Shown: piece after piece, positions 1 through 11,013 of the stretch
Numbering within the stretch: position 1 is the first letter of the stretch
How the letters are laid out: the number at the start of each line of letters is the position of its first letter
Assembly: GCA_029783825.1 (NCBI GenBank)
Contig: JAREIK010002415.1
Span: 980,506 to 1,044,505, forward strand
Source of the DNA: Sapria himalayana
Taxonomy: Eukaryota > Streptophyta > Magnoliopsida > Malpighiales > Rafflesiaceae
Reading direction: 5' to 3'
Length of the DNA stretch: 64,000 nt
Position numbers and translations under genes: made by a program
The notes under the pieces: generated by a model
What the model saw: the letters and a program-made list of their open reading frames with translations, nothing else
What the model was told of the DNA's origin: nothing
Database searches by the model: none

Positions 1-43
1 GAAAGTGCTACAAGCGAAAAAATTAAGCGAAAGAATCAAATGT

Positions 44-63
44 TCTCTCTCTCTCTCTCTCTC
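44..63. repeat. (TC)n microsatellite
   Basis: About ten uninterrupted TC dinucleotides, followed by a short pyrimidine-rich tail. No gene was recognised beside it. Confidence 0.9.
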
Positions 64-345
64 CTTCTTCATCTATAGTGGTCATATTTTTAGATAAAAA
101 TTCATTCTCATTAGTATAATATGGCAAAATAAAACTAAAAAACTACATACTCTTTAATTACACTATTTCATATTTAAAAAAGAACTACGTGTAGCAACCA
201 AATTGCACGTGATCATATTCACCATTGGAAAAAAAAGAGCGAAGATTATAATATACTAATCCTTAGGGTATAAACAAAAGATGAAAAGGAGAAGAGAAGA
301 TTTAGGATTTTACTTTGAATCTAATTGTCCAGATATTATATTTAC

Positions 346-346
<1 letters not shown>

Positions 347-376
<30 letters not shown>
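347..376. repeat. (AAT)n microsatellite
   Basis: About ten uninterrupted AAT trinucleotides in an AT-rich stretch. The surrounding bases 64-489 hold nothing else that I recognise. Confidence 0.9.
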
Positions 377-378
<2 letters not shown>

Positions 379-489
379 GAGTCAATTGAGCTAACCCAAC
401 CCAAAGTCGATTAGCCCACGGGCCTATTTGGACTAGGCAAAACAACACAAATTTTATTTGGGCCTTCATTTTTTGAGTCCTGTCCTCTA

Positions 490-1330
490 AAATTTCAGGT
501 CAACCCACTCTAACCCATCGAGCTTAATCCATATTCCTAGCTCTAGATAAGTATACAAGTAAAAGACCCAACCTAGGTAGATCTAACAATTTACTATATA
601 GCCTTTGAACCCCAAAACATGTTTCATAAATCAAAATATAAATACAAACACTTCCCATGAGTATGTCCCATTCTCTCATACAAAAAGCAAGTGACCATTG
701 ACTTCTCTCAATAAGCATCTCTCTTGGCTCTCTCACTATCACTATGTGGAGAAGACACTGCAATAGTGTAAATAACCATCTTAATTCTACTAGATTTGAG
801 TGTAATTATAAATATCTGAATTATCTTATGATAAAACACTAAGAAGACTAGGAGTATCCTCTCACTAAAAATATATATAGATCTGAGTGTAATTATAAAA
901 ATAGTATATTGTGAATCTAGTCACTTGATCTCCAAACCATAATAAATTCATCAATAACAGTATCATCCTATTAATCATCTCATAGCCTCACAATAATCTC
1001 CAAACCTTCTGATAATGAGTTGTTACATCATGATCAATCAATTTATATATTAACAACTAAGTAACATTATCATATAAATGTAACATCATAACAAAAATAT
1101 ATTAACACAATTAATCTCAAATATTTTTGCACATTTGATAATAACCAAATATATTGATCATACTCAAAATAAATCAACTATCACAAATAAATCAATAATT
1201 ATGCATCAATCATCAACTACTTATTTAAATTAACATTGGGTGAATCATTTAACAAGTATTTTATATATCCTTGGCCTAATAATGAAATCTTCATCAAATT
1301 GACTCAGCAAATAAGTATCTACTTTCACAT
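490..1330 (-). repeat. Diverged long direct repeat, copy 1 (partner 8090-8900)
   Basis: Shares ordered blocks with 8090-8900. Examples are a TCTAACAAT..ACTA(C/T)ATAGC block near 580-605 matching one near 8162-8185, a GCTCTCTCACTATC-like block, and GATTTGAGTGTAATTATA near 790-810 matching TCTAAGTATAATTATA near 8390. The order is kept but substitutions and gaps are many. It lies on the gag side of two related copia relics, so it probably is decayed gag or leader sequence; no gag motif is readable. Confidence 0.5.
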
Positions 1331-1355
1331 TCAACTTCCATTGACTTATCCCTTG

Positions 1356-1870
1356 TAGAGGTGTCAAACATGTTGGGCCGGGCCGGGCAAGTTTTTTCAG
1401 GCCCAACCGGGTTTGGCGTGCTGTGCCAGGCACATCATGCTACAGCACTGTGTCGTGCCTGGCACGGCGCACTTCCTTGAAGGGCAGGCCCGACATGAGC
1501 CCGCGGCCCAAAATCCACCCGGGTTCGACCCGATTTGGGTCGGTCGGTTCGGATTGGGTCGATAAATTTTTTAAAAAGTTAGGGTTTCGGTGTCACGCTA
1601 CCATCGCCCATCGGGTGTGCTTAGCCTCGCTCGTCGGGAGTCGAACAGTATCGATGTGTCGTCCTCCAGTCGGGCGTTGCTCGGTGCATAGGCTGGCATG
1701 CCATGCCCACATGCCGAGAACCCGTGTCGTGCCGGGCACGTCACGCGGACAGAAAACCTTCGGCCCTGGCACGGCACGACTCGTGCCAAGGGTGGGCCCA
1801 GCAGGGGCCCAGGCATGGCACTGTAGCGTACAGTGCCAGACCAGGCATGACTAAATTGTGCCGGGCTTCT
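1356..1870. mobile_element. hAT-type MITE E1 (right end truncated)
   Basis: Begins with the hAT-like terminus TAGAGGTGTCAAAC and then turns abruptly GC-rich, with repeated GGCCCG and GGCACG(G) subterminal motifs. It is collinear with E4 (56800-57347) along its length, including the shared internal block GCCCATCGGGTGTGC. The right terminus expected from E3 and E4 (TTGACACCTCTA) is absent: similarity stops near 1870 and AT-rich sequence resumes. No partner for the left flanking octamer ATCCCTTG was found. It is inserted in copia relic Y. The open frames here reflect GC richness and are not genes. Confidence 0.8.
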
Positions 1871-1929
1871 TCCTCAACAAAAGAATAAATGCAGTAAACA
1901 CATACAAAAATATATACATGCAACAACTA

Positions 1930-2290
1930 TGCACCATGCAGCTCAATGTAACACACAATCCATTGCATCATAGTTCATGGCACAAGTACACCATAGTTCA
2001 TGCACCACACTGTTCACAACATTATTGTTCACTCACTGCTGCACCATAGTTCACTCACTACTGCTTCATAGTTCACACACACCATTGCATCATAGTTTAT
2101 GTACCACTAAACCATTGTTCATGTGCCATTGCACCATGTACCAAAACATCATTGCACATTGTTCATAACACAATTGCACCACATGTTTGCGACCACAACA
2201 CGTCAATGCCAATGCTAGCACATCGTATGTCATCATTGACTTGGCCCATGGCGTGCCACCACACAAGTCACCGTGCACCACCCACAAAAA
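1930..2290. repeat. Imperfect TTCA-TGCACCA tandem region
   Basis: A run of short, irregular repeats built on CATAGTTCA(T/C)..CACCA and TGCACCAT words, roughly 20-25 bp per unit and degenerate. It lies between MITE E1 and the primer-binding-site relic near 2300, where the leader of copia relic Y would be. The six-frame reading shows no conserved protein. Confidence 0.6.
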
Positions 2291-2450
2291 ATTCTCAATG
2301 CTCTGATATGTTTTGAAATTTCGAGAAAAGAAAAAAAGAAAAAATATATATTATGACTTATTAACCTCATAAATAGAAAATAACACATATACATACTAAA
2401 AATGAAGCATCACGCATATTGGGTGCTCTCACCACTCATCATCTTGTTAC

Positions 2451-3399
2451 TAATTCTTGAGTAATTGACTTATGAGCAGATAGTCACATCATGAATAATT
2501 ATTTCCGATTTACTACCTTTTATGCTTGCTCTCTTAATGTTGTTAAATTTAGTTTTGTTTAAGTTGTGTTTTCCTCTAATTTTTATTTTTCTTTTTGTAT
2601 AAAAAGTATTTGTTATTATCTCACTAGCAAAGAATTAAATATATTCCTTCCTAGTAATGATTGTTATAAAGCAATTGTGTGACGACTCTTGAAGTGATCT
2701 TGTAATTAGTTGATCTCCCTTAATACTTTGTAGTGCTCGCAATCTTTGATATGTAAATAACTTCTAGCAACTCGTAATTAGTTGATCTTACTACATTGTA
2801 TGGAATATCTTCTACCTTGACCTCTACCTCAACTGGTATCCCCTTTGTCTCCTAAGTAAGCTATATCGAATATCTCTCCACTAAGTCATTGTCTATCATA
2901 TCCAAAAAAGTATTTAATTATTCAATGATTAATAGCAATATTATAACAAGAACATACCACCATGAATAATGCAAAACTACAATAGCAATACAATAAAAAA
3001 AGACATCATAATAGCAACACAATATATGTAATATAGGTGCAACAACTCAAATGAAATAAAACCACAATAATCTACACAATACTTACACCCCACACAACAG
3101 ATGGGCAATCATTGCATAGCAGAACATCATACTGGCAATTTTCACATTGTATGTATGTGCTATCCTATATCTTATAAGAACTCTAAAAACAAAAAATATT
3201 TGAACAAGAATAGAATTTGAAGGTTGATCACCTGAAAAGTCTCAGTGTTGCATATATGTATTGAAGATCATACCTTGATATAATAATAAACACATTCGTC
3301 CAAAAGTAATAGGTCTTGAATTCAAAACTCATCAAATACAATCTTTCTAATTTTTGAAGATAATATTGCTAAAATATTTACTTTTCTCAAATCTTAAGC
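2451..3399. other. AT-rich stretch with no recognised feature
   Basis: No open frame of interest, no domain match by eye and no clear repeat. It lies between the LTR-like end of copia relic Y and the TGCA-rich region that begins near 3400. Confidence 0.6.
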
Positions 3400-3850
3400 T
3401 AAACATGAACCATGTGTGATAGTACTACCTTTACTTTTAAGTTTGCGCTATACCATGCCATTATACCACACCTCTATATTGTACATTGCATGCATTGTAC
3501 ATCTCCATCACACTTCAATATTGTACAATGCATTTTACATATGCATAACACCTGCATTGCACACATTGTATGCATGCACTTCACTACACTATACCATGAC
3601 AATGCCCACATTGCATCATGTCGTTTATGCAAATTATATGCATGCATTGTACCACATCTAGGGTTCACACATGCCACATAACAATGCCTTAGTATAATGT
3701 ATACGCTGCAATCCATTGCACTAGACAACTACACACATTGCACCATACCACACATACATTTTGTACACATGCACTACATGTATGATATATCCTCATTTCT
3801 CATACATTGCATGCAAACAACATGCATGATATTACGTACAATACCACTCT
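3400..3850. repeat. TGCA/CATTG-rich degenerate repeat region
   Basis: Dense in CATTGCA, TGCATGCA, ATTGTAC and CACCACA(C/T) words with no fixed period. It makes overlapping open frames on both strands that look only like translations of the repeat. Composition resembles 1930-2290, so it may be leader sequence of another copy of the same copia family. The 3851-4085 stretch beyond it holds nothing recognised. Confidence 0.5.
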
Positions 3851-4085
3851 AGGATTTGTAAGACAATTTGGCTTTAAGACCATATTAAATCAAAAAAAAA
3901 AGCAAATCATAAAAGGAAACTCACTCAGTAATAATCATTATAGTGTAAAAAGACTCTTGATCCAATATATAATAGCGAGAGAGGATTTAGGTACCCTATT
4001 GGTTGGGCACTTCCATCCTAAAACATAAAACTATATTAAAAAAAATAAATAAGTAAACAAATAATATAACATTTTGAATTAAGAG

Positions 4086-4248
4086 TGTAGAGAAATAAGC
4101 TAAAAAAATAACATATAATGAAATCACATAAAAATATATACTAACTAAGCTCTTATGTAAGAGCTAATAAAATATGAGCATTTTAGAAGTCGGGTGCTCC
4201 CATCTATAATATCGAAAAAATAAAACAAGTAACTAACTATAATATATT
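4086..4248 (-). repeat. Element X left LTR (3' LTR)
   Basis: About 163 bp. It shares with 10841-11013 the blocks AGAAATAAGCTAAAAAAATA, AACATAT..AAATCAC, AAATATATAC and CCATCTATAATAT in the same order. It starts with TG and is followed inward by TCCTTCAAGC, the complement of a polypurine-like tract. Confidence 0.65.
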
Positions 4249-5109
4249 TCCTTCAAGCTAGTACGTAGATATCTAGAATATCAAACATGGAAAAAATAAA
4301 TATAAATTAGGATCTCTTCAAGATCTTAGCAAAGATGCATGTTGATTGTTCTGATGTCTGAATATATATTATAAATATATTTTCTCCCTGAGAAAGAAGC
4401 ATTTTAGCTCTATTGCTTCATCCGCACATGAAACATCAGATTAGAGACTATATATTTCAATATATAACTATCTAAATAAAGAGCAATAAAAAAAAAGATA
4501 GATACCAAATCTCTGTAAGAAGGTATCAATATCAAAATATTTTACAAATAATAATCATTGTTATGAATTCAATCTCTATATTAGATCTCAAAATAATAAT
4601 ATATCTCTTAATTTCTAAGAGACAAAATTACCTCTAAAAAAATACAAAATTTATTATAGAACTCCCCTCAATACATAGTGCCCAACTAAAATATTAATAC
4701 TCAACTAGCTAAGAATACTCATGATTGATGAAAGAGATTCTTTAAGTCAAAAATTTCTTCGTATACCTCAATATATGAAGAATTTAAGAAATAACTAAAC
4801 TAACTACATGTGCTAAGCCTGATTTGATAATAATCAGATAATTAATATTCATATGATTTATTATAAGTAATAGAATTCACTGAAAGAGTCTCATTAAATA
4901 AGAAATATATACCAAGATCAATTAGAGTGTATGTTAGAGAACAACCTGAGAGGTCAATCTTTATAAGGATATCAAACACATATCTTCTTTGTGACAAAAA
5001 TTTCTTTCTTGGAACAAATCAACTATATCTCAAAAAATATCCAAGTCTCCTAAAAATTTTTATCTAAAACTATGATAAAAAATATCATCGATTTCTAAAC
5101 TAGCAAACA

Positions 5110-7580
5110 AAGCTTTCCCCAAAAGAGACTAGTCCACTAAAGCTTACAAGTAGCTAACACTATAGCTTACAAGTAGCTGACACTATAGCTTTATACTCTA
5201 GCCTCTGTACTAGATATTGACACAATTAACTGTCTCTTGCTCTTACAGAAGATAAAATTAACTTTAAAAAAATTTATGGTAGATATTTTCTTTGTAATTA
5301 TTGGAATCCAACTAAAATCTGAATAGACTCTATCTGGCAATAGTGACAATCTCTAAATATAATACCACATCCTATAACTAACTTTCTTCAGATATATGAG
5401 TATCCTAAACACTATATTCATATGAATATGTCTAGAATAATTTAGAAATCAATTGATTATACTAACAATATATGTAATATCTAGCCTAATTATATAGTTT
5501 AATTTTTCTATGAACATCATATATCAAGTAAAATAAATTGATGAACCAATATCTATAGATAAATCTATACTTTGATCACATTGTGAGTCAATAGGTACAC
5601 AATCAGATATACCAAAGTCAGATAAAATATTCAAAATATATCTCATCTGAGAAAAAAATCATTCTTCTATATCAAGAAAAATTGAAGGCATCTTAAAATA
5701 TTCATCTGAAATATAGTTTTTAAAAATAATTTTAATTAAGATATACCCAACTAAATATCGCTTATAATCAAAATATTATTAATATATACAACTAATATCA
5801 CATATTTATTTCTTGATCTACGTTGAAAGAAACATGGATATAATCTCACACATATCTCGTAAGACTAAAAATAGTGAGTATCAAAGAAAATTTACTAAAT
5901 CATATTCTAAAATACTACTTTAGGCCATAAAATATTTTCATAATCAACATACTATACATATACTATAAACTAGAAAAACCCAATGACTATTAAATGAACA
6001 TTTCTTTTTTTAAATCACTATGAAAAAATACATTCCATACATCTAAATGATACACATTCTATATGTACGATGCTGTAATAGAAATTAATAACTTAATAGT
6101 AGCTATCTTGGACACTGAAGAGAAAGTATCTCAGTAGTCAATATCATAGGTTTATGTAAACTCATTCATTATCAACTTGATCTTTAGTTGATTGACTCCC
6201 CCATGGTCCCATCTTCTTCATATATGCATCTACATCCCACTACAAGCTCATCAATCAATTTTGGGACAAAATCCCATATATGATTAGATGAGATCGCACT
6301 CAATTCTTCTAACATACTATATTACTATCATGGATGATTGACTGCATTAGAAATAGTATCCAAAATCTTGTAACTATCAAATGAGGCTAAAAAATTTAAA
6401 TATACAATGCAAAAATAAGAATAAAAAAATACTCACAATAAAAGATGCTAAGTAGAACATATTCTTGATTCCTTTCGCAATGTAATTAAAAGATCTAATT
6501 CATTATTCCAAGATTTATCAATTGACATGATAGAAGAATCATCGAGAATAAACAATAGATGTATCCATCTAATATATACCTTCAGATCGTGATCAAGTCT
6601 CTCAACCTTCATCTACCTCTCCAAAAAAGACTCACACCTCATGTCCAATGGAACGCTCCCACTATAATCCTCTCTTAGGCACGATGTCCTAGCAGAGACA
6701 TCACTATGCTTCTCAAAACTAATTATGTTAGTCATATCAAGTACATGCATATGAGAAATGTTAGTCATTACTCCCACATGAAGAATAACCACTGGGTAGA
6801 AGAATGAGCCTACTAATATAATATCTAAATGTACACTTTCTTGAATTGAATCCTTAAAAAAGAACTTATACTAAAGGCATTTGACATCTACACTTGTAAT
6901 TACTTTCTTATACTATGATTTATATCACTTATACCACTTTTAAATATTAGAATATCCAACAAAGATACACTTAGAGATGTGAAGATATCTTCTTTCTACA
7001 TGAAAAGAGATCCTAAACAAAACAAGTACAACTAAAAAATATAAGTAAAAGTAAAAAGAGTCTATCTCCAAGATAAATAAGCTAAAATGAAATATGACCT
7101 GAGAGAGTATATGATGATATATAAATGATTAAAAAGTTAGTTAACATCTTCTCCCTAAAAGGCAAAAATACTTCTGTTGTCTCAATTATAATTCTATTTT
7201 TTTCTCTTTAATATCCCATTTTATATAGGATTATTAGCGTATGATATCTGATAAATCATTTCGTACTCCTCAAAAAATAAGAAAATCGAGAAACATATTC
7301 TAATGTGTTTTTACTTCTCAATTCTTTCATTAAATTTTATAAAAATAGAAAAAAATCTAGATTTTTCTTTAAATATTGACAACTATATGAAACGAGTACA
7401 ATTATCAATATAAGTAATAACATATTTAATATTATCATACGTGATCAACAAATATGATCCCCAAATATTTATGTGAATCAAATAAAATAGATCTCTCATA
7501 GTCATCCCTTAATGTGTCATATAAAACATAGTATATTTTTCTAACTGACAAATCTCAAAATCAATAGACACCGCTCCTCT
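5110..7580 (-). pseudogene. Element X pol relic (integrase, RT, RNase H)
   Basis: Degenerate copia pol with the frame broken many times. Integrase, about 7150-7580: INIWGSYL corresponds to the HSDVWGP region, then YVITYIDNCTRFI matches the copia FIDDYSR segment, and near 7214-7240 ANNPI*NGILKRK corresponds to TPQQNGVAERKNR. Reverse transcriptase: IDY*DTFSSVSKIATIKLL near 6055-6150 matches the ETFSPVAKMTTVRVLL block, and VVYINNILI at 5771-5795 stands where YVDD is expected, so both catalytic aspartates are now asparagine. RNase H, about 5120-5225: CKSKRQLIVSISSTEA matches the copia SSTEAEY motif, with an internal repeat of ATCKL just after it. The element cannot encode working enzymes. Confidence 0.8.
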
Positions 7581-8089
7581 AACTTAGCTCTATAATATTT
7601 AACTTTTCAAGTGAAAAATATCTCAGTCAAGAGTGAATCACTAATTAATCAATAATAGACATACATCTAGAAATGATCATATGAGTCAAAAAAACAAACA
7701 TAGTCCATCTCACTCAATTCCAAAGAAAATCATATAACTAGCCTAATGATCAGGCATAAAACACCACAATAAAAATTTAATGTCAATTTTTATTCTTTTA
7801 AAAATAACTAACAACAAATAAATTTTAATAAAACTTTAATGCATATAAAACACATATCAAAACAAATGATCAACGTTAACATTGTCATGTTTCCTAACCC
7901 GTACAATGATGTCATTAGTTACAAATAATATCAAATATTTTAGATTATATGAAGGAAGTAAAAATACTATGATTACCTGTAACATGAGTATTAACCCTTG
8001 AATCTACAACTCAATAATCTAAAATAAAATAGTGAAGCAATAGTATATTGGATGTATGAATAGCTGATAATGTAGTAACCAAAACACAC

Positions 8090-8900
8090 GAATTGGAGTA
8101 TTCCTCCCAAGAAAGGTCGCATCTCTAGTGAATGTGATCATAGAGCTCTAAACTTATGTAGGTCTAACAATCAACTACATAGCTTATGAACTATAAAAGA
8201 TTCATCATAACTCATAGTGCAATGTCTAGCACCTCTCCCGAACATATCTTGACCTCCCACATAAAGAAAAAGTCACTACTACCTTCTCACCTCTCAGTGG
8301 ATCCCTGCTAGGCCTTCTAACTCTCTCATTGCTATTGTGCGAGGAATATGTTAAAATAGTTTGACTAATCATATCACATTTATTCGATCTAAGTATAATT
8401 ATAGTCAACTAAATTACTCTGATAAATCTTTAAAAGAGATGAATTTATCTTCTCCCCAAGAATATGACTACAAGTATATCACTCTCCTAATAAATACATG
8501 CAAATAATATTATTCATTTGTTCACAAAGACTCATCAATGCCATCTGATATGTCACTATCAATATCATGGTAACAATCATCTCTTATCATTGTGACTTGT
8601 GTCCAAGTCATGTAATGAGTCAACTCATCCTAGTCAGTCAATTGATACATCCACAACTAAGTAAAAATATTATATAAATAAAAGATTATTAAAACATACA
8701 ACAAAAAAATCATACCTCAAGCTCTCTTGCAAATATCACAAAAACCAAATATACTCGATACACTAGAATCAACTAATTAATATAAGTGCATTAGTAATTG
8801 TGCACTAATTTTGATCTACTTGTTAGTCTCAATTTCAAGTGAATTCTTCAATAAATGATCTACATATCCAAGTGTCACAAACCAAATTCTCACTAATATA
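8090..8900 (-). repeat. Diverged long direct repeat, copy 2 (partner 490-1330)
   Basis: Collinear with 490-1330 through many short shared blocks. It lies between the integrase of element X and its leader, where gag is expected, but no zinc knuckle or gag motif is readable. Confidence 0.5.
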
Positions 8901-9092
8901 GTCCAAGGATGAAAAATGTTTGGCCTTAATTTTCACTAGGTTATCACCGATGATCTCACATTAATCCTAATCACCCTTAAATCACCATAATGCACACTTC
9001 AATAAAAAAAAAACCAAGATACAATATCAGCTAAAAACTACATAAACTATGGTTGTTTGAGATGCACTATACAAGGGTACAAAGAGACTGCC

Positions 9093-9239
9093 CTACACAA
9101 AATGTAGACTTCCCTACACAAAATGTAGGCTTACCTACACAAAATGTAGGCTGCACTACACAAAATGTAGGCTGCACTACACAAAATGTAGGCTTCCCTA
9201 CACATAATGTAGGCTGCCCTACACAAAATGTAGACTGCC
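9093..9239. repeat. 21-bp hairpin tandem array, 7 units
   Basis: Seven consecutive 21-bp units start at 9093, 9114, 9135, 9156, 9177, 9198 and 9219. Each begins with CTACACAAAATGTAG, whose arms CTACA and TGTAG can pair around a CAAAA loop; unit six has CATAA instead. The last six bases of each unit vary (for example ACTTCC, GCTGCA, GCTTCC). Because 21 is a multiple of three, the plus strand reads as a heptapeptide repeat PTQNVGx and the minus strand as CVGKPTF-like heptads. It lies in the leader of copia relic X. Confidence 0.95.
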
Positions 9240-10334
9240 CTCCAACAAGGATGCACAACACAAAAGATACCTTTTTTTTTTCTTTTTTTTACATGTATAT
9301 AAAATGGATATGTGTGATGATTCTGTACCATCACTGCCACAAAGCAATAATGTCGTCCATCACATCAGCCGCAACACTACCGAGAAGAAAATAACCTTTT
9401 TTATTTGAAATTATATTATCAGACGTTCAACGACATCAATATCTAAAAACAAAACCGAAGCACCCACTCTACATGGACATGTAACTGCTATAGTGTGGTG
9501 GTGCATAGGTCACTAGCAAAACCTTTGATGATTATAGCCACCAGTGATTCCAGAAGGCACAGTGCAGCATCAACCACGCAGCGAAGCATCAATGCACCTT
9601 CACTGAAAACCACACTCCAATACTATGTTACCTAAAAATCAAAGTTTTCAAAAAAAAGCAAGCACATGAGAGGGGGGGATGCGGGTGAAAATGAAATGTG
9701 AAAAAAAATTAATACAAGACCATGAGTGTGTGTGTGTGATTTGAGACATCCCAAACAATAAAAGAAAAGATAAAAACTATACAAAATTAATTGAAAAAAA
9801 TATATATAGTGAAAAAAAATAATTACATATAATGTGTGTATTAGATTATATGTCAATAATCTAGAAACATATAATGGAAGAATGAGATACGAGAATTGTA
9901 GCATTTAGAGATTAAGAAATGCATGTTGTATCCCTACTAAGAAGAAATCCCGAATGTCCACATTTCATAGGAATTACGATGAAGTGACTCTATGAGAATT
10001 CCTAGATAGATCTAGTAGTCAAATTGTCTCCCTCAACTATTTGTATTACTATTGGCCTACTCTCTAGAAATAATACTAATAATTGTCTCTTGGGTGGCCC
10101 AATCTATTGTAACATGTACACTAAAATGAGGTTCTCATTATTATGTTTTTGTTGCGACTAGTACTCTCTTGCCTATCACTATGTATAATATGAGATATCT
10201 CTCTGATATCTTCTAATTTGCCTCGAATAAATTATTTATAATAAGTAATAATTACTAGGATTTAACCTTTTACATACTCAATACACCATCCAAGAGAGGA
10301 ATTAACCCAAAAAAATTACCAATAAATAAATCAA
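9240..10334. other. Leader region of element X, no recognised feature
   Basis: AT-rich sequence with a short TG dinucleotide run near 9726-9740 and a poly-G run near 9672. No domain was found in any frame. It is assigned to the element X leader only by position. Confidence 0.5.
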
Positions 10335-10608
10335 AAACCCTAATTTAGATTCTTCCCAAATTAAAACCCTTAATTTTCAGATTTTTTGAATCTATCACCC
10401 TTGAATCAGGGTTTATTGGGCCCAATATGCTATTAACACCCCTGATATTTAGGGTTTTGGTTGCTAAAAACGCTACTACCCAATTTGAACCCTAATTTTT
10501 GGGTTTCCAAATCTACCACCCATAATTCCTGAATTAGGATTTTATGAGCCTAATATGCTATTGTCACAATCAAAATTAAGGTTTTGATGGCCAAAAAAGC
10601 TATTGTTG
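10335..10608. repeat. Old tandem duplication, about 120-128 bp period
   Basis: Two diverged copies meet near 10480. Shared landmarks are AATCTA(T/C)CACCC at 10389 and 10509, AATATGCTATT at 10424 and 10552, and GGTTTTG..T(G/T)GC(T/C) near 10454 and 10581. A third partial start (ACCCTAATTTAGA) lies near 10338. It sits in the leader of copia relic X and is rich in the word AACCCTAA. Confidence 0.7.
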
Positions 10609-10831
10609 TTACTCAAAATGGTGTAACTCTGATGCCACCTCCTCCTTATGATGTCAATGCAATGGGCATCGATGCCTGTCACACATAGTGGGCGCATGAT
10701 GATGTATGTGGTGGCGTACATTGTAGCACACACATGCACACATGTGCATTGTGCTTGTAGAGTGCATGTGCCCTTCTTTTTAGGATTTTGCACCATTACA
10801 TGCCATATGGCTTATTCCCCTATAATTTTGA

Positions 10832-10842
10832 CTCTGATACTA
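10832..10842 (-). other. Degenerate tRNA-iMet primer-binding site, element X
   Basis: CTCTGATACTA is the complement of TAGTATCAGAG, close to the plant iMet primer site TGGTATCAGAGC. It lies directly inside the right LTR, as expected for a minus-strand element. Confidence 0.6.
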
Positions 10843-11013
10843 TATAGAAAAATAAGCTAAAAAAAATAACATATAAAATCACTTGAGAAATATATACAAT
10901 TTAAAACTTAAATATAAGAAATTAATCAAATTGAGATATCATAGAAATTAGAATTAGATACTACCATCTATAATATAGAAAAACATAAAACAAACAATAA
11001 ACTACAATAAATT
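10841..11013 (-). repeat. Element X right LTR (5' LTR)
   Basis: About 173 bp, matching 4086-4248 in ordered blocks (AAATAAGCTAAAAAAAATAA, AAATCAC, CCATCTATAATAT, ACAATAAATT). It directly follows the primer-binding site. Terminal dinucleotides have decayed. Confidence 0.65.

Larger units (their letters stand above)
490..2450 (-). mobile_element. Copia relic Y, 5' part (continues off left edge)
   Basis: Decayed minus-strand Ty1/copia-type relic inferred from three parts. Near 2300-2310 lies the complement of a degraded tRNA-iMet primer-binding site (GCTCTGATA), followed by an LTR-like stretch from about 2309 that resembles the LTRs of element X, including a shared GGGTGCTC block. Bases 1930-2290 would be the leader. 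Bases 490-1330 are a diverged match to 8090-8900 inside element X, on its gag side. If this reading is right, the pol region lies left of the window. No protein domain was read directly in Y, so the call depends on its likeness to X. Confidence 0.4.
4086..11013 (-). mobile_element. Decayed Ty1/copia element X
   Basis: Short LTRs at about 4086-4248 and 10841-11013 flank a minus-strand relic. It has a degenerate iMet-type primer-binding site just inside the right LTR (10832-10842) and a polypurine-like stretch (complement 4249-4260) just inside the left one. Between them the order on the minus strand is integrase (about 7150-7580), reverse transcriptase (about 5680-6290) and RNase H (about 5110-5245), the Ty1/copia order. 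Flanking pentamers AAGAG (4081-4085) and AAGTG (11014-11018) could be a worn target duplication. The roughly 2-kb leader is unusually long and full of tandem repeats. It is old: stops and frameshifts occur throughout. Confidence 0.75.

Noticed and set aside
1423..1854. 143-codon GC-rich open frame as a gene
   Set aside because: It lies wholly inside MITE E1, where GC-rich subterminal repeats leave all frames open; the collinear E4 copy does not preserve the protein.
490..8900. 490-1330 and 8090-8900 as LTRs of one 8.4-kb element
   Set aside because: No primer-binding site lies beside 8090, and an LTR pair with PBS and PPT is found instead at 4086-4248 and 10841-11013; the long repeats fit gag-side sequence of two elements.
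9093..9239. Regular array resembling a CRISPR
   Set aside because: Units are only 21 bp with no unique spacers and the window is plant nuclear DNA; it is a tandem array with short palindromes.
9053..9394. 113-codon open frame with PTQNVG heptads as a repetitive structural protein gene
   Set aside because: The frame is a consequence of the 21-bp period; the opposite strand is open too, there is no promoter or splice context, and it sits in a copia leader.
10335..10608. AACCCTAA words as an interstitial telomere repeat
   Set aside because: The words are not in tandem heptamers; they belong to a 120-bp duplicated unit.
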